A DNA stretch of 55,679 bases from positions 1-55,679 of the forward strand of contig UQZR01000016.1 in assembly GCA_900545585.1 (NCBI GenBank), given 5' to 3'. The stretch comes from an uncultured Eubacteriales bacterium. Its GTDB lineage: Bacteria; Bacillota; Clostridia; Oscillospirales; Oscillospiraceae. Shown in pieces: positions 27,201 to 33,447 of the stretch (position 1 is its first letter; every line of letters begins with the position of its first letter). Both the position numbers and the translations under genes were made by a program. The notes beneath the pieces are model-generated. The model saw only the letters and a list, made by a program, of their open reading frames with translations. It made no database searches and was not told the DNA's origin.

Positions 27201-28838
27201 AGACTTCATCTTCACCCGCAGGGCGCTGAGGCCGTTGGGGCTGGCTGCCGCCGTCACCGTCACGGGATAGCTCTGCCGGTGGACGCCGTCCTGGGCCGTC
27301 ACCGTGAACGTCACGGGGCCCTTGGAGAAGTCCAGCGTGCCGTCCGCCGGTTCCGCCGTGGCCCGGGGACTGATGCTGGTGACCACCTTGATCTGTGTCA
27401 GATCGGTGCCGTAGGGCAGCACCCAGGTGTAGCCGCCGTCGGCGGCGATGGCGGGCATGCCGTTGACCGTCACGCCCTTGAGCTTGCAGGAGTAGTCCAG
27501 CAGCTCCTGATACTCCTTATAGACAGGCATCCGCCCCTGGCCGGTGATATACCTGAACTGCCACGCGGCGCCGTACAGCGCCACATGGGTGTAGCTGTTC
27601 AGCTTGTCCAGGAACTCCTGCTTCTGCATATCGGCCAGCTCCATGGCCACGGCGCTGTCGCCGATGTCCATGCTGCCCACTGCCGGCAGCAGGCCGATCT
27701 TCTGATAGTAGTTGCCGCTGAGGTATGCCTTGGCGGTGGCTTCATCCGCATTGCCCTGCACAAGGCCCACCAGATGGCCCGCCACGGGCTCCGCCTCCTC
27801 CGCGCCGTACTGCACGGAGCCGGCGTGGTAGCAGTTGTGAATGCCCACCTGCAGGGCGTAGTAGGTGCTGGTGCTGTACTTGCCCACCAGACCGCCCACC
27901 TGCGTTCTCTCCACCTTCACGGTGCCCAGATTGTAGCAGTCCTCGATGATGCCCTCGGCATCGCCGGCCAGACCGCCGGCCCACTCCCGGGCCTCCACGG
28001 TGCCGTAGTTGGCGCAGCCCACCATGACGCCCACGGGTTTCTCCTCGGTGCTGCCATAGCAGCTGATCTCGCCCACCACGCCGCCGGCCTGACCGCCGGC
28101 CACCACGCTTCCGTAGTTGGCGCAGCCGATCATCACCCGCGCGATGCACGCGATGCCGCCGGCGCCATAACCGCCGGGGCTGCTGAAGCCGCTGGAGTCG
28201 GGGTTGGCCTTGACGCTGCCGTAGTTGGTGCAGTTGATGAAGGTGTGGCCCTCCGCCGCCAGACCGCCCACGCGGGGATACGGGATCTCACCGGCGGAAC
28301 CGGCGGCGTACACCGTGGCGTAGCTGGTGCAGTTGATGAGGGTGGACCCTGCGGCGCGGCTGACGAGGCCGCCCACATAGGTGCATGCGGTGACGGAGCA
28401 GCTCTTGTCCAGCGTCAGGTTCTTAATGACCGCGCTTTCGGACAGCAGGCCGAACAGACCGTAATACTTGCGGGTGGTATCCTCGAACACGAAGTTCTTG
28501 ATACGGAAGCCGTTGCCGTCGTAGATACCGTCAAAGGTCCGGCCCGTGCCGCCGGAGCCGGTGGCGTTGCCGATGGGCACCCACGAGTTGTTCTTGAAGC
28601 CGGACAGGTCGATGTCGGCGGTCTGCCGGAAGTAGACGCCCTCCGTTTTCAGCGTGCCGTCGTTGACCTGCTTCGCCAGGGATTCCAGCGCCCGGGCGCT
28701 GGTGATCAGATAGGGGCTGACCTCGGTGCCGGAGCCCTGCAGGTCGTTGTAGCCCCATGCCTTCGTGGGCAGCAGGCTCAGCGCCATGACCAGCGCGATG
28801 GCCAGCGGCAGCAGCCGGTGCGTTCTCTTGGTGTTCAA
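24258..28838 (-). CDS. Secreted GLUG/PQQ-like beta-propeller protein with C-terminal dockerin
   Basis: Start is a TTG at 28838 (NTKRTHRLLPLAIALVMALSLLP) with AAGGAGG about 9 bases upstream. The 1526-residue product contains a signal peptide, GLUG/beta-solenoid turns at about 35-400 (YVGGLVSRAAG, GAGGIACIARV, AGGVVGEISC) and cadherin-like sandwiches at about 450-840. A PQQ-like eight-bladed type propeller spans about 849-1330 (DSSWPSFRGNDENM, GYMYAYAGTNILKLDPATGE, GRVQAFRADTLESLWVY). A C-terminal dockerin lies at about 1465-1526; its first loop DVNGDGEINSRD is canonical and its second, TGGDAIGSRD, is degenerate. It is the first gene of the surface locus. The propeller probably binds a ligand; no catalytic centre is evident. 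Function not established. Confidence 0.83.
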   Translation of the reverse strand: MNTKRTHRLLPLAIALVMALSLLPTKAWGYNDLQGSGTEVSPYLITSARALESLAKQVNDGTLKTEGVYFRQTADIDLSGFKNNSWVPIGNATGSGGTGRTFDGIYDGNGFRIKNFVFEDTTRKYYGLFGLLSESAVIKNLTLDKSCSVTACTYVGGLVSRAAGSTLINCTSYATVYAAGSAGEIPYPRVGGLAAEGHTFINCTNYGSVKANPDSSGFSSPGGYGAGGIACIARVMIGCANYGSVVAGGQAGGVVGEISCYGSTEEKPVGVMVGCANYGTVEAREWAGGLAGDAEGIIEDCYNLGTVKVERTQVGGLVGKYSTSTYYALQVGIHNCYHAGSVQYGAEEAEPVAGHLVGLVQGNADEATAKAYLSGNYYQKIGLLPAVGSMDIGDSAVAMELADMQKQEFLDKLNSYTHVALYGAAWQFRYITGQGRMPVYKEYQELLDYSCKLKGVTVNGMPAIAADGGYTWVLPYGTDLTQIKVVTSISPRATAEPADGTLDFSKGPVTFTVTAQDGVHRQSYPVTVTAAASPNGLSALRVKMKSTGDVTRDDYLHGLTLVGPEDFQQDVTTRDYTVYDYNAAQRGAFDTNSWNGYYFWAVPAETGAAMVAATPTRTSTITACADMMGESGQYVYYGDSMHLGDNTMTLTVTPPSGGSGKETVYTFHVKVLPSLGSVSFSDSGTELAGTFHPLTFAYSIKAPDYLTGLTPTVTTTLNEGETVTYSPALEDGKIPLDKLTDGKFTITVSDAEDSTLSTTYTFTVEQVATFTARIVTNVADAHIRVYQGTDLMTPNAGGAYELRGDRDYRFEVAAKGYVSVSDALTEDLLSDGVLELYLEEVPTGDLPRYDSSWPSFRGNDENMAITTVRTPIGPYAEEDDVELLWNSTSGSGFDSGAVGCPIFVDGYMYAYAGTNILKLDPATGETLISKPMEDASDFAIIPPTYGDGMIFVGLKNGRVQAFRADTLESLWVYTDPLGGQSNSPITYSDGCVYVGFWRGESGAANFVCLTADDEKPNRKTEPKIPLWSCTNDGGFYWAGAYANDKYVMVTTDDGYSGYSHNTGKLLIFDKRTGELTDSKTTYTGDLRSNVAYDKASGRIFFTSKGGAMYSEIVGADGKIDRSASKTVALGGMSTSTPVVCNGRAYVGVAGTGGQFTPYGGHHIAVIDLTDWKVAYTAQTQGYPQTSGLMTTGYDDGVYVYFMDNYTPGVMRVIHDAPGQTALEGGVTEEFTSDKGVSGTYTDCAPVVFTPRGSLAQYCIGSPVTDEYGTLYFKNDSGNLIALTSAVRELKVAEEPEIARTEDGQWEVTGGKIVAVLANGLERDITALVEYRDDGSGGVEAVYTYGTSVQPYTKSVRTVSLNGASAAQPGIGNGAEEGVTENGVTSFKAGTSAGAPEIRVTAPANGWVAGENIFTVASDGDAACTVMVKKADGTLVRLTASTADGTHSFTAVLAEGDSLVVGLKGDVNGDGEINSRDTVQAQAAFLGKLTLQDHRQLCGAVTGGDAIGSRDIVQIRAASLGKLTLKW

Positions 28839-29087
28839 GTTCTGTTTCCTCCTTGTGTGTTCTCTCTCAAACGCCGCGGCGCGGAGCCGCGCGTGCTGTA
28901 CAGGTGTGCTGCGGGCCGTCTCGGCCCTGCCGGAAAGAGGTACGGGATGGAGAGGGCCGGCACCCTCTCCATCCTTATGGGAAGCAGGCGGCCTTTGCGG
29001 GCCGTCTCGGCTTGACAGGGGATGTGCGGTCTTTTCGCATAAAAAACGCCGGCGCTCCGTTCCGGAGCCACCAGCGGCTTATCGGGT
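28839..29087 (-). promoter_or_regulatory. Leader of the surface locus: hairpin and 15-bp direct repeats
   Basis: This stretch between the RNA terminators and the TTG start contains a perfect 12-bp hairpin GGATGGAGAGGG/CCCTCTCCATCC (28945-28974). Two copies of the 15-mer GCGGGCCGTCTCGGC flank it at 28911-28925 and 28997-29011, and a GC-rich palindrome lies near 28872-28893. I see no convincing sigma-A promoter on the minus strand here, so the locus may be read through from upstream or use an unrecognised promoter. Confidence 0.4.
29041..29078 (-). terminator. Second intrinsic terminator after the structured RNA
   Basis: On the minus strand CGCTGGTGGCTCCG pairs with CGGAGCGCCGGCG (one bulge, GAA loop) and is followed by six T residues. 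It lies immediately behind another terminator, and both precede the surface locus. Confidence 0.75.
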
Positions 29088-29130
29088 AAAACAAAAACGC
29101 CGACCGCTCCCCTTCGGAAGCCATCGGCGC
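29088..29130 (-). terminator. First intrinsic terminator of the structured RNA
   Basis: On the minus strand a 14-bp stem with one mismatch (CGCCGATGGCTTCC against GGGAGCGGTCGGCG) and loop GAAG is followed by TTTTTGTTTT. Confidence 0.82.
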
Positions 29131-29514
29131 ATAGTCCATCCTCTGATATGTCACAACGAAGAAGCGCCGCCGCAAGTAAGCTCTCAGCCGTGCAATTCTA
29201 CTGCCCTCGCGCCACGGAAACCCTTGTGTCCCAATGGTTTCCACGTACATGACCTACCTTCTCAGGAGCGATGCTCCCAATGGCGGTGTTACCCCGGCAG
29301 CGTATGCTGCTTCGGTCATCTCCTTGCGCTCACAGTGCCGTCCGCGGTGGGTTTCTGACCCAAAATTTCTTCTAAGCTGCTGTCTGACGATGTCTCGTCG
29401 TTACAACAAACAGCCGCGCGGCGTCCCCGAGCTTGATCTATCCAGTTTTTCATGAAGTCCGGACGCTGTTTTTTTCAGGCCATCAAGGCTTGTGAAAACG
29501 TCCAAAACCTGACG
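29088..29514 (-). ncRNA. Structured noncoding RNA of about 420 nt, class not identified
   Basis: A near-perfect promoter and a strong terminator bracket a region with no credible protein gene. On the minus strand a long-range helix pairs 29398-29409 with 29149-29160 (TGTTGTAACGA with TCGTTGTGACA, three G-U pairs). Inside it ATGACC pairs with GGTCAT around two small hairpins (GCAGC-ATAC-GCTGC and GGAGC-ATC-GCTCC), with unpaired purine-rich joints such as GGGGTAACACCGCC and TGAGAAGGTA. Next comes a GGAAACC/GGTTTCC hairpin. This many-stemmed layout fits a riboswitch-like leader or a standalone RNA. The raiA-motif RNA of sporulating Clostridia is one candidate by size and setting, but I cannot confirm its consensus. 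Known c-di-GMP, TPP, FMN, SAM, cobalamin and T-box signatures were not found. Confidence 0.5.
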
Positions 29515-29520
29515 GACGTC

Positions 29521-29549
29521 AGTATATCCCAGTTTATTCGCATTGTCAA
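29521..29549 (-). promoter_or_regulatory. Strong sigma-A promoter for the structured RNA
   Basis: Minus-strand TTGACA (29544-29549) and TATACT (29521-29526) are separated by exactly 17 bases. Transcription should start near 29514. It lies between the lysR stop (29606) and the RNA. Confidence 0.8.
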
Positions 29550-29605
29550 TATCCGCCTGTCGGAGATCCGCGGAAAACCACGGAATTTCGGGCTTTGCGG
29601 GCGCG

Positions 29606-30490
29606 TCACCGTTCCCCGTTCTCCGCCACCCACGTCCGCACATAGTCCACGAACAGCCGCGTGGAGTTGGACAGCGCCTTCTTGTCCTTGATGCCGATGC
29701 CGATGGTGCGATAGAAGTGCAGCGGCGCGCGGCAGATGCGGATAGGCGTGGGGCTGTGGCGCACCATCAGCTCCGGCAGGAGACTGATACCCAGCCCCTC
29801 GGACACCATGGCAAGGATCGTTCTGTCCTCCCGTGCGATGTACTTCACGTTGGGGCGGATGCCCATCTCATCAAACGCTGCCATGATCTCGTAGTCGTCG
29901 CCCTCCTCCAGCTGGATGAACGGCTCTGTGGCCAGCGCGGACACGGGGAACGGGTCGCGGTCGGCATAGGGGTGGTCGCAGGGTACGATGACCTGCAATT
30001 CGTCGCGGTGCAGGGCGTAGGTCTGCAAGCGCTTCACCGGCGGCAGGCGCAGAAAACCGCAGTCCACCGCGCCGCTGACGATCCAGCCCTCGATTTGGTC
30101 GTAGAAGTCGCCGGTGACCACTTCAAACTCGATGTTGGGATAAAGCTCGCCGAAGCTCTTGAGGATGCGGGGCAGCCATTGGGCGGACACGCTGGAGAAC
30201 GTGGCGATCTTCACAAGGCCGCTGTCCATGTCCTTCAGCCCCTCCACCGTCTGCATCAGGGCGTGGTGGGCGGCGCACAGCTTTTCGATCTTGGGCAGCA
30301 CCGCCCGTCCGTCCGCCGTCAGCACCACGCCGCCGCGGTTGCGGCTGAGCAGCATGACGCCCAGCTCGTTTTCCAGCGAGTTGATGGCGTGGCTGATGCC
30401 GGACTGGGTAAAGCTCAGCGCCTCCGCCGCCTTGGAAAAGCTGCCGCAGGAAACGACCTTCAGAAATATCTGGTATTTGGAAATATTCAT
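29606..30490 (-). CDS. LysR-family transcriptional regulator
   Basis: The 294-residue protein has an N-terminal winged helix-turn-helix (MNISKYQIFLKVVSCGSFSKAAEAL, TQSGISHAINSLENELG, LLSRNRGGVVLTADGR) and a substrate-binding-like effector domain from about residue 90. LysR regulators bind as tetramers near a target promoter and respond to a small ligand. No gene lies divergently next to it: upstream is about 490 bp ending in a tRNA, and downstream is the structured RNA. The target therefore cannot be read from context. Length is normal for the family. Effector unknown. Confidence 0.92.
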   Translation of the reverse strand: MNISKYQIFLKVVSCGSFSKAAEALSFTQSGISHAINSLENELGVMLLSRNRGGVVLTADGRAVLPKIEKLCAAHHALMQTVEGLKDMDSGLVKIATFSSVSAQWLPRILKSFGELYPNIEFEVVTGDFYDQIEGWIVSGAVDCGFLRLPPVKRLQTYALHRDELQVIVPCDHPYADRDPFPVSALATEPFIQLEEGDDYEIMAAFDEMGIRPNVKYIAREDRTILAMVSEGLGISLLPELMVRHSPTPIRICRAPLHFYRTIGIGIKDKKALSNSTRLFVDYVRTWVAENGER

Positions 30491-30591
30491 CGCGCACCTC
30501 GCTTCTGCGGTCTGCTATTCGCCGGTACCGACTGCCCGCCGCAGGCGGGCACGCGGTATCTGACGGACAATAGAGCAGCCGCCCTGCGGTC

Positions 30592-30621
30592 ATTGTACTA
30601 TACATCTTCTCATGTTTTCAA
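30592..30621 (-). promoter_or_regulatory. Likely promoter of lysR
   Basis: Minus-strand TTGAAA (30616-30621) and TACAAT (30592-30597) are 18 bases apart, leaving a leader of about 95 bases before the lysR ATG. Confidence 0.5.
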
Positions 30622-30727
30622 GAACAAACATGCGCTTCCCAAATCTTTTTCTCTGTGATATCATAGCGCCATGGTCCAGCCAGACCATACTTTTTACTTT
30701 TCTTTTCCATGAGGGAGACCTCAAAAG

Positions 30728-30764
30728 CAGCGCCGGCCGCGTGTGGGTAACGCGGCCGGCGCTG
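30728..30764. terminator. GC-rich 14-bp hairpin, weak terminator or structural element
   Basis: CAGCGCCGGCCGCG pairs perfectly with CGCGGCCGGCGCTG across a 9-base loop. On the minus strand only a short TTTT follows after one base, so terminator strength is uncertain. Confidence 0.45.
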
Positions 30765-30939
30765 TTCGTATTCACTTGCTTACCGGTGCGTCCAGCCAGC
30801 AGAAGACGCAGCGTTCCTGTGTCTCACCCATTAATAGAAGAAGATGTGCTCGTCCATCCTGACATGCTCACCAAAGGTCAGATCGGGCACGAACAGCCGC
30901 CCGCAGGCGACCGGCTCTGCGCAGAAAAATCGCCGTGCA

Positions 30940-30978
30940 GAAAAATAAGAGACACACTTTCGTGTGTCTCTTATTCTC
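30940..30978 (-). terminator. Terminator of tRNA-Leu
   Basis: A 14-bp perfect stem (AATAAGAGACACAC with GTGTGTCTCTTATT) and a tetraloop lie directly behind the tRNA CCA end on the minus strand, followed by TTTTTC. Confidence 0.85.
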
Positions 30979-31065
30979 TGGTGCGAGCGATGGGACTTGA
31001 ACCCACACGACCTTACGGACACAAGCACCTCAAGCTTGCCTGTCTGCCGATTCCAGCACGCTCGC
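30979..31065 (-). tRNA. tRNA-Leu (anticodon GAG)
   Basis: The 87-nt gene has acceptor arms GCGAGCG and CGCTCGC, an encoded CCA end, T-arm GTGGG-TTCAAGT-CCCAT, and the long variable arm (TGTCCGTAAGGTCG region) of class II tRNAs. The anticodon stem CAAGC/GCTTG closes the loop TTGAGGT, whose central bases GAG read CUC and CUU leucine codons. Confidence 0.93.
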
Positions 31066-31156
31066 ATGCGGAACACCTTGCTATTATAACAAAATGCCCC
31101 TGTTTGTCAAGGGGCAGACGGAAAAATCCCCGCCTTGCGCCCCGCAGCTTCCTATG

Positions 31157-31870
31157 TTACAATTGCTCCAGCACCTGTCCGATGGGTCCATCCACCGTAA
31201 CGGCGGCCTGCGCGGGACCTGCCCCGCCCTTATTCACCACCGCCAGCTTATGCCCGCGGTAGTAGGTGATGAGTCCCGCCGCCGGATACACCGCCAGCGA
31301 CGTACCGCCGATGAGCAGCACGTCCGCCTGCCGGATGTAATGGAGGGCACGGGCCATCACGTCCTCGTCCAGCGGCTCCTCGTACAGTACCACATCGGGC
31401 TTGATGACGCCGCCGCAGCTGCACCGCGGCACGCCGGTGCTGCTGACGATACGCTCCACGCCGTAGGCTTTCCCGCAGCGGGTGCAGTGGTTGCGCAGCA
31501 CGCTGCCGTGGAGCTCCAGCACCTCGCGGCTCCCCGCCTTCTGGTGCAGGCCGTCGATGTTCTGGGTGATGACCGCCTTCAGCTTTCCCTCCCGCTCCCA
31601 CTGGGCCAGCTTCCGGTGGGCCGCGTTGGGCTGGGCGTCCAGCGCCAGCATCTTGGCGCGGTAGAAGTCGAAGAACTCTCCGGTGTGCCGCTCAAAGAAC
31701 GTATGGCTCAGCATGGTCTCCGGCGGGTATCTGAACTTCTGGTGATACAGCCCGTCCACGCTGCGGAAGTCGGGGATACCCGATTCCGTGGACACACCGG
31801 CCCCGCCGAAAAACACAATGTTGTCGGAGCCATCCACCAATTCCTTCAATTTACGGATGTTCTCATCCAT
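31157..31870 (-). CDS. Sir2-family NAD-dependent protein deacylase
   Basis: The 237-residue protein contains the sirtuin signatures GGAGVSTESGIPDFRS (NAD binding), ITQNIDGLHQKAG and the catalytic histidine in LELHGS. A four-cysteine zinc site follows (CTRC...CSCG), then KPDVVLYEE and IGGTSLAVYPAAGL. It removes acyl groups from lysines with NAD as co-substrate, releasing nicotinamide. Substrate range cannot be told from sequence. It is divergent from the ArsC/Spx-like gene with only 35 bp between the start codons, so their promoters must overlap or lie inside coding sequence. Likely cytosolic, about family-standard length. Confidence 0.92.
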   Translation of the reverse strand: MDENIRKLKELVDGSDNIVFFGGAGVSTESGIPDFRSVDGLYHQKFRYPPETMLSHTFFERHTGEFFDFYRAKMLALDAQPNAAHRKLAQWEREGKLKAVITQNIDGLHQKAGSREVLELHGSVLRNHCTRCGKAYGVERIVSSTGVPRCSCGGVIKPDVVLYEEPLDEDVMARALHYIRQADVLLIGGTSLAVYPAAGLITYYRGHKLAVVNKGGAGPAQAAVTVDGPIGQVLEQL

Positions 31871-31905
31871 GGCATATCCTCCATTTCACTCACAAGGAGC
31901 CGTCT

Positions 31906-32244
31906 ATGAATATTCAGATCTTCGGAAAGTCCAAATCCTTCGACACCAAAAAAGCGGAGCGCTGGTTCAAGGAGCGCCGCATCAAGTACCAGTACATCGA
32001 CCTTGCCAGCAAGGGTGTGTCCGCCGGAGAGTACCGCTCCATCAAGACCGCCGTGGGCAGCTTCGATGCGCTGGTGGACAAGACCTGCCGCGCCTATGAG
32101 GACCAGTACATGGCCTATATCACGCCCGATGCGGCGGAGGAAAAGCTGCTGGCTTACCCTGAGCTGTTCGCCGCCCCCATCGTCCGCAACGGCCGCCAGG
32201 CCACGGTGGGCTATCACCCCGAGATCTGGCAGACCTGGGAATAA
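31906..32244 (+). CDS. ArsC/Spx-like protein lacking the N-terminal catalytic cysteines
   Basis: The 112-residue product has the thioredoxin-like ArsC/Spx/YffB fold signature (NIQIFGKSKSFDTKKAERWFKERRIKYQYIDL) and the C-terminal PIVRNGRQATVGYHPEIW segment. At the position of the usual Cys or CxxC (for example GIKNCDT in YffB) it reads GKSKSFDT, so it has no redox cysteine there; its only cysteine is in DKTCRAYED. Arsenate reduction is therefore unlikely. A regulatory or binding role is possible but unproven. AAGGAG lies about 7 bases before the ATG. A terminator follows immediately. Confidence 0.8.
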   Translation: MNIQIFGKSKSFDTKKAERWFKERRIKYQYIDLASKGVSAGEYRSIKTAVGSFDALVDKTCRAYEDQYMAYITPDAAEEKLLAYPELFAAPIVRNGRQATVGYHPEIWQTWE

Positions 32245-32251
32245 CGTCCCG

Positions 32252-32278
32252 TCCCGCGCCCGCCGGCGCGGGATTTTT
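32252..32278 (+). terminator. Intrinsic terminator after the ArsC/Spx-like gene
   Basis: TCCCGCGCC pairs with GGCGCGGGA around CGCC and is followed by TTTTT. Its T run abuts the stop codon of the convergent CDF gene. Confidence 0.85.
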
Positions 32279-33447
32279 CAATCCGTATAGCTGTGCTCCA
32301 CCGTCACCACGGCGAAATACGTGCTGTCCAGCTCCCGCACCAGCTTCCGGATCTCCTCCGCCGCCTGCTCCGGCGTCCTGCCGGAGGAGAACGGCAATAC
32401 CGCGTCAAAGATCAGGTTGGTATGGGTAGTACCCCGCACCACCCGAAAATCGTGGATGGTCATACGGGGGTCCACCTGCTTCACCACTTCGGCGATCTGC
32501 CGGCGCAGCGCACCCACGGATGCGTCGTCGGTGACGATGGGGTCCATGTGGATCACTGCCTGACAGTGCAGCCGCTCCGCCAGTTCCTTCTCGATGTTGT
32601 CGATGACGTCGTGCATCTCCATAATGTCCCCGTGAGCCGGCACCTCCGCGTGGAGGGAGATCATACACCGCCCCGGGCCGTAGTCGTGGACCACCAGATC
32701 GTGGATACCCTGTACGGTGCTGTGGGCCATGACGATATCCCGTATCTCCTGCACCAGCTCCGGGTCGGGTGCCTGCCCCAGCAGGGGCGACAGCGTCTCC
32801 TTCGCCGCCTTGCAGGCGGAGGCCAGGATGAACAGCGCCACCACAAGGCCCACATAGCCGTCCACCGCCAGTCCCGTCCACCTGCCGACGAGCATGGCCA
32901 GCAGCACCGCCGCCGTAGCCGCGGTATCGGACAGGCTGTCCATGGCCGTGGCCTCCATGGCCGCGGACTTGATCTTCTTCCCGATGCGCCGGTTGTAGAG
33001 CCACATATACAGCTTCACGCACACCGACGCCGCCAGGATACCCAGCGCCAGCAGCGAGAACGTCACCTCCTCCGGATGGAGGACCTTATCGATGGAGGAC
33101 TTGGCCAGCTCCACGCCCATCAGCAGGATCAGGCCCGCCACCGCAAGACCCGAGATGTACTCGATGCGCCCGTGGCCGAAGGGGTGGTCCGTGTCCGGCT
33201 TCCGTCCCGCCAGCCGGAAACCCAGCAGCGTCACTGCCGAGGAGCCCGCGTCCGACAGGTTGTTGAAGGCGTCCGCCGTCACGGCGATGGAGCCGGACAG
33301 CTGTCCCGCGAAGAACTTCCCCGCAAACAGCAGGATATTCAGGGCGATGCCCACGATGCCGCACAGCGTGCCGTAGGCCCGCCGCACCGACGGCGATGTT
33401 ACATTGTCCCGATCCGGTATGCACCAGCGGGCCAGCAGTTCGATCAT
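32278..33447 (-). CDS. Cation diffusion facilitator (CDF) metal transporter
   Basis: Start ATG at 33447 (MIELLARWCIPDRDN) follows AAGGAGAGAG and overlaps the stop of the NhaC gene as ATGA. The 389-residue protein has the six-helix CDF membrane domain with HxxxD-type metal residues (SIAVTADAFNNLSDAGSS in helix 2; MEATAMDSLSDTAAT in helix 5; DHPFGHGRIEYISG between helices 2 and 3). A cytosolic ferredoxin-like regulatory domain follows, with a further C-terminal extension. It should exchange protons for divalent cations such as zinc, manganese or iron, but the metal cannot be assigned by eye. Coupling to a sodium/proton antiporter gene suggests joint control of ion homeostasis. Confidence 0.9.
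   Translation of the reverse strand: MIELLARWCIPDRDNVTSPSVRRAYGTLCGIVGIALNILLFAGKFFAGQLSGSIAVTADAFNNLSDAGSSAVTLLGFRLAGRKPDTDHPFGHGRIEYISGLAVAGLILLMGVELAKSSIDKVLHPEEVTFSLLALGILAASVCVKLYMWLYNRRIGKKIKSAAMEATAMDSLSDTAATAAVLLAMLVGRWTGLAVDGYVGLVVALFILASACKAAKETLSPLLGQAPDPELVQEIRDIVMAHSTVQGIHDLVVHDYGPGRCMISLHAEVPAHGDIMEMHDVIDNIEKELAERLHCQAVIHMDPIVTDDASVGALRRQIAEVVKQVDPRMTIHDFRVVRGTTHTNLIFDAVLPFSSGRTPEQAAEEIRKLVRELDSTYFAVVTVEHSYTD

Larger units (their letters stand above)
30491..30978. other. Noncoding stretch between lysR and tRNA-Leu
   Basis: Besides the lysR promoter, a GC-rich 14-bp hairpin and the tRNA terminator (listed separately), a 6-bp ATGGTC/GACCAT hairpin followed by T-rich sequence occurs near 30671-30705. 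No credible gene was found; short open frames here lack ribosome binding sites and family features. Confidence 0.6.

Noticed and set aside
24255..29015. A plus-strand frame of 1586 codons
   Set aside because: Antisense shadow of the propeller-dockerin gene; the minus frame has a signal peptide, recognisable domains and a ribosome binding site.
29012..29040. Plus-strand TTGACA-17-TCGCAT as a promoter
   Set aside because: The -10 match is poor and no plus-strand gene follows for more than 2 kb.
28975..29250. A 91-codon minus-strand frame inside the structured RNA
   Set aside because: No ribosome binding site, composition unlike local proteins, and it runs through two terminators; the hairpins explain the sequence better.
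29140..29420. Known riboswitch classes (c-di-GMP, TPP, FMN, SAM, cobalamin, glycine, T-box) for the structured RNA
   Set aside because: None of the conserved core sequences I know for those classes is present on the minus strand.
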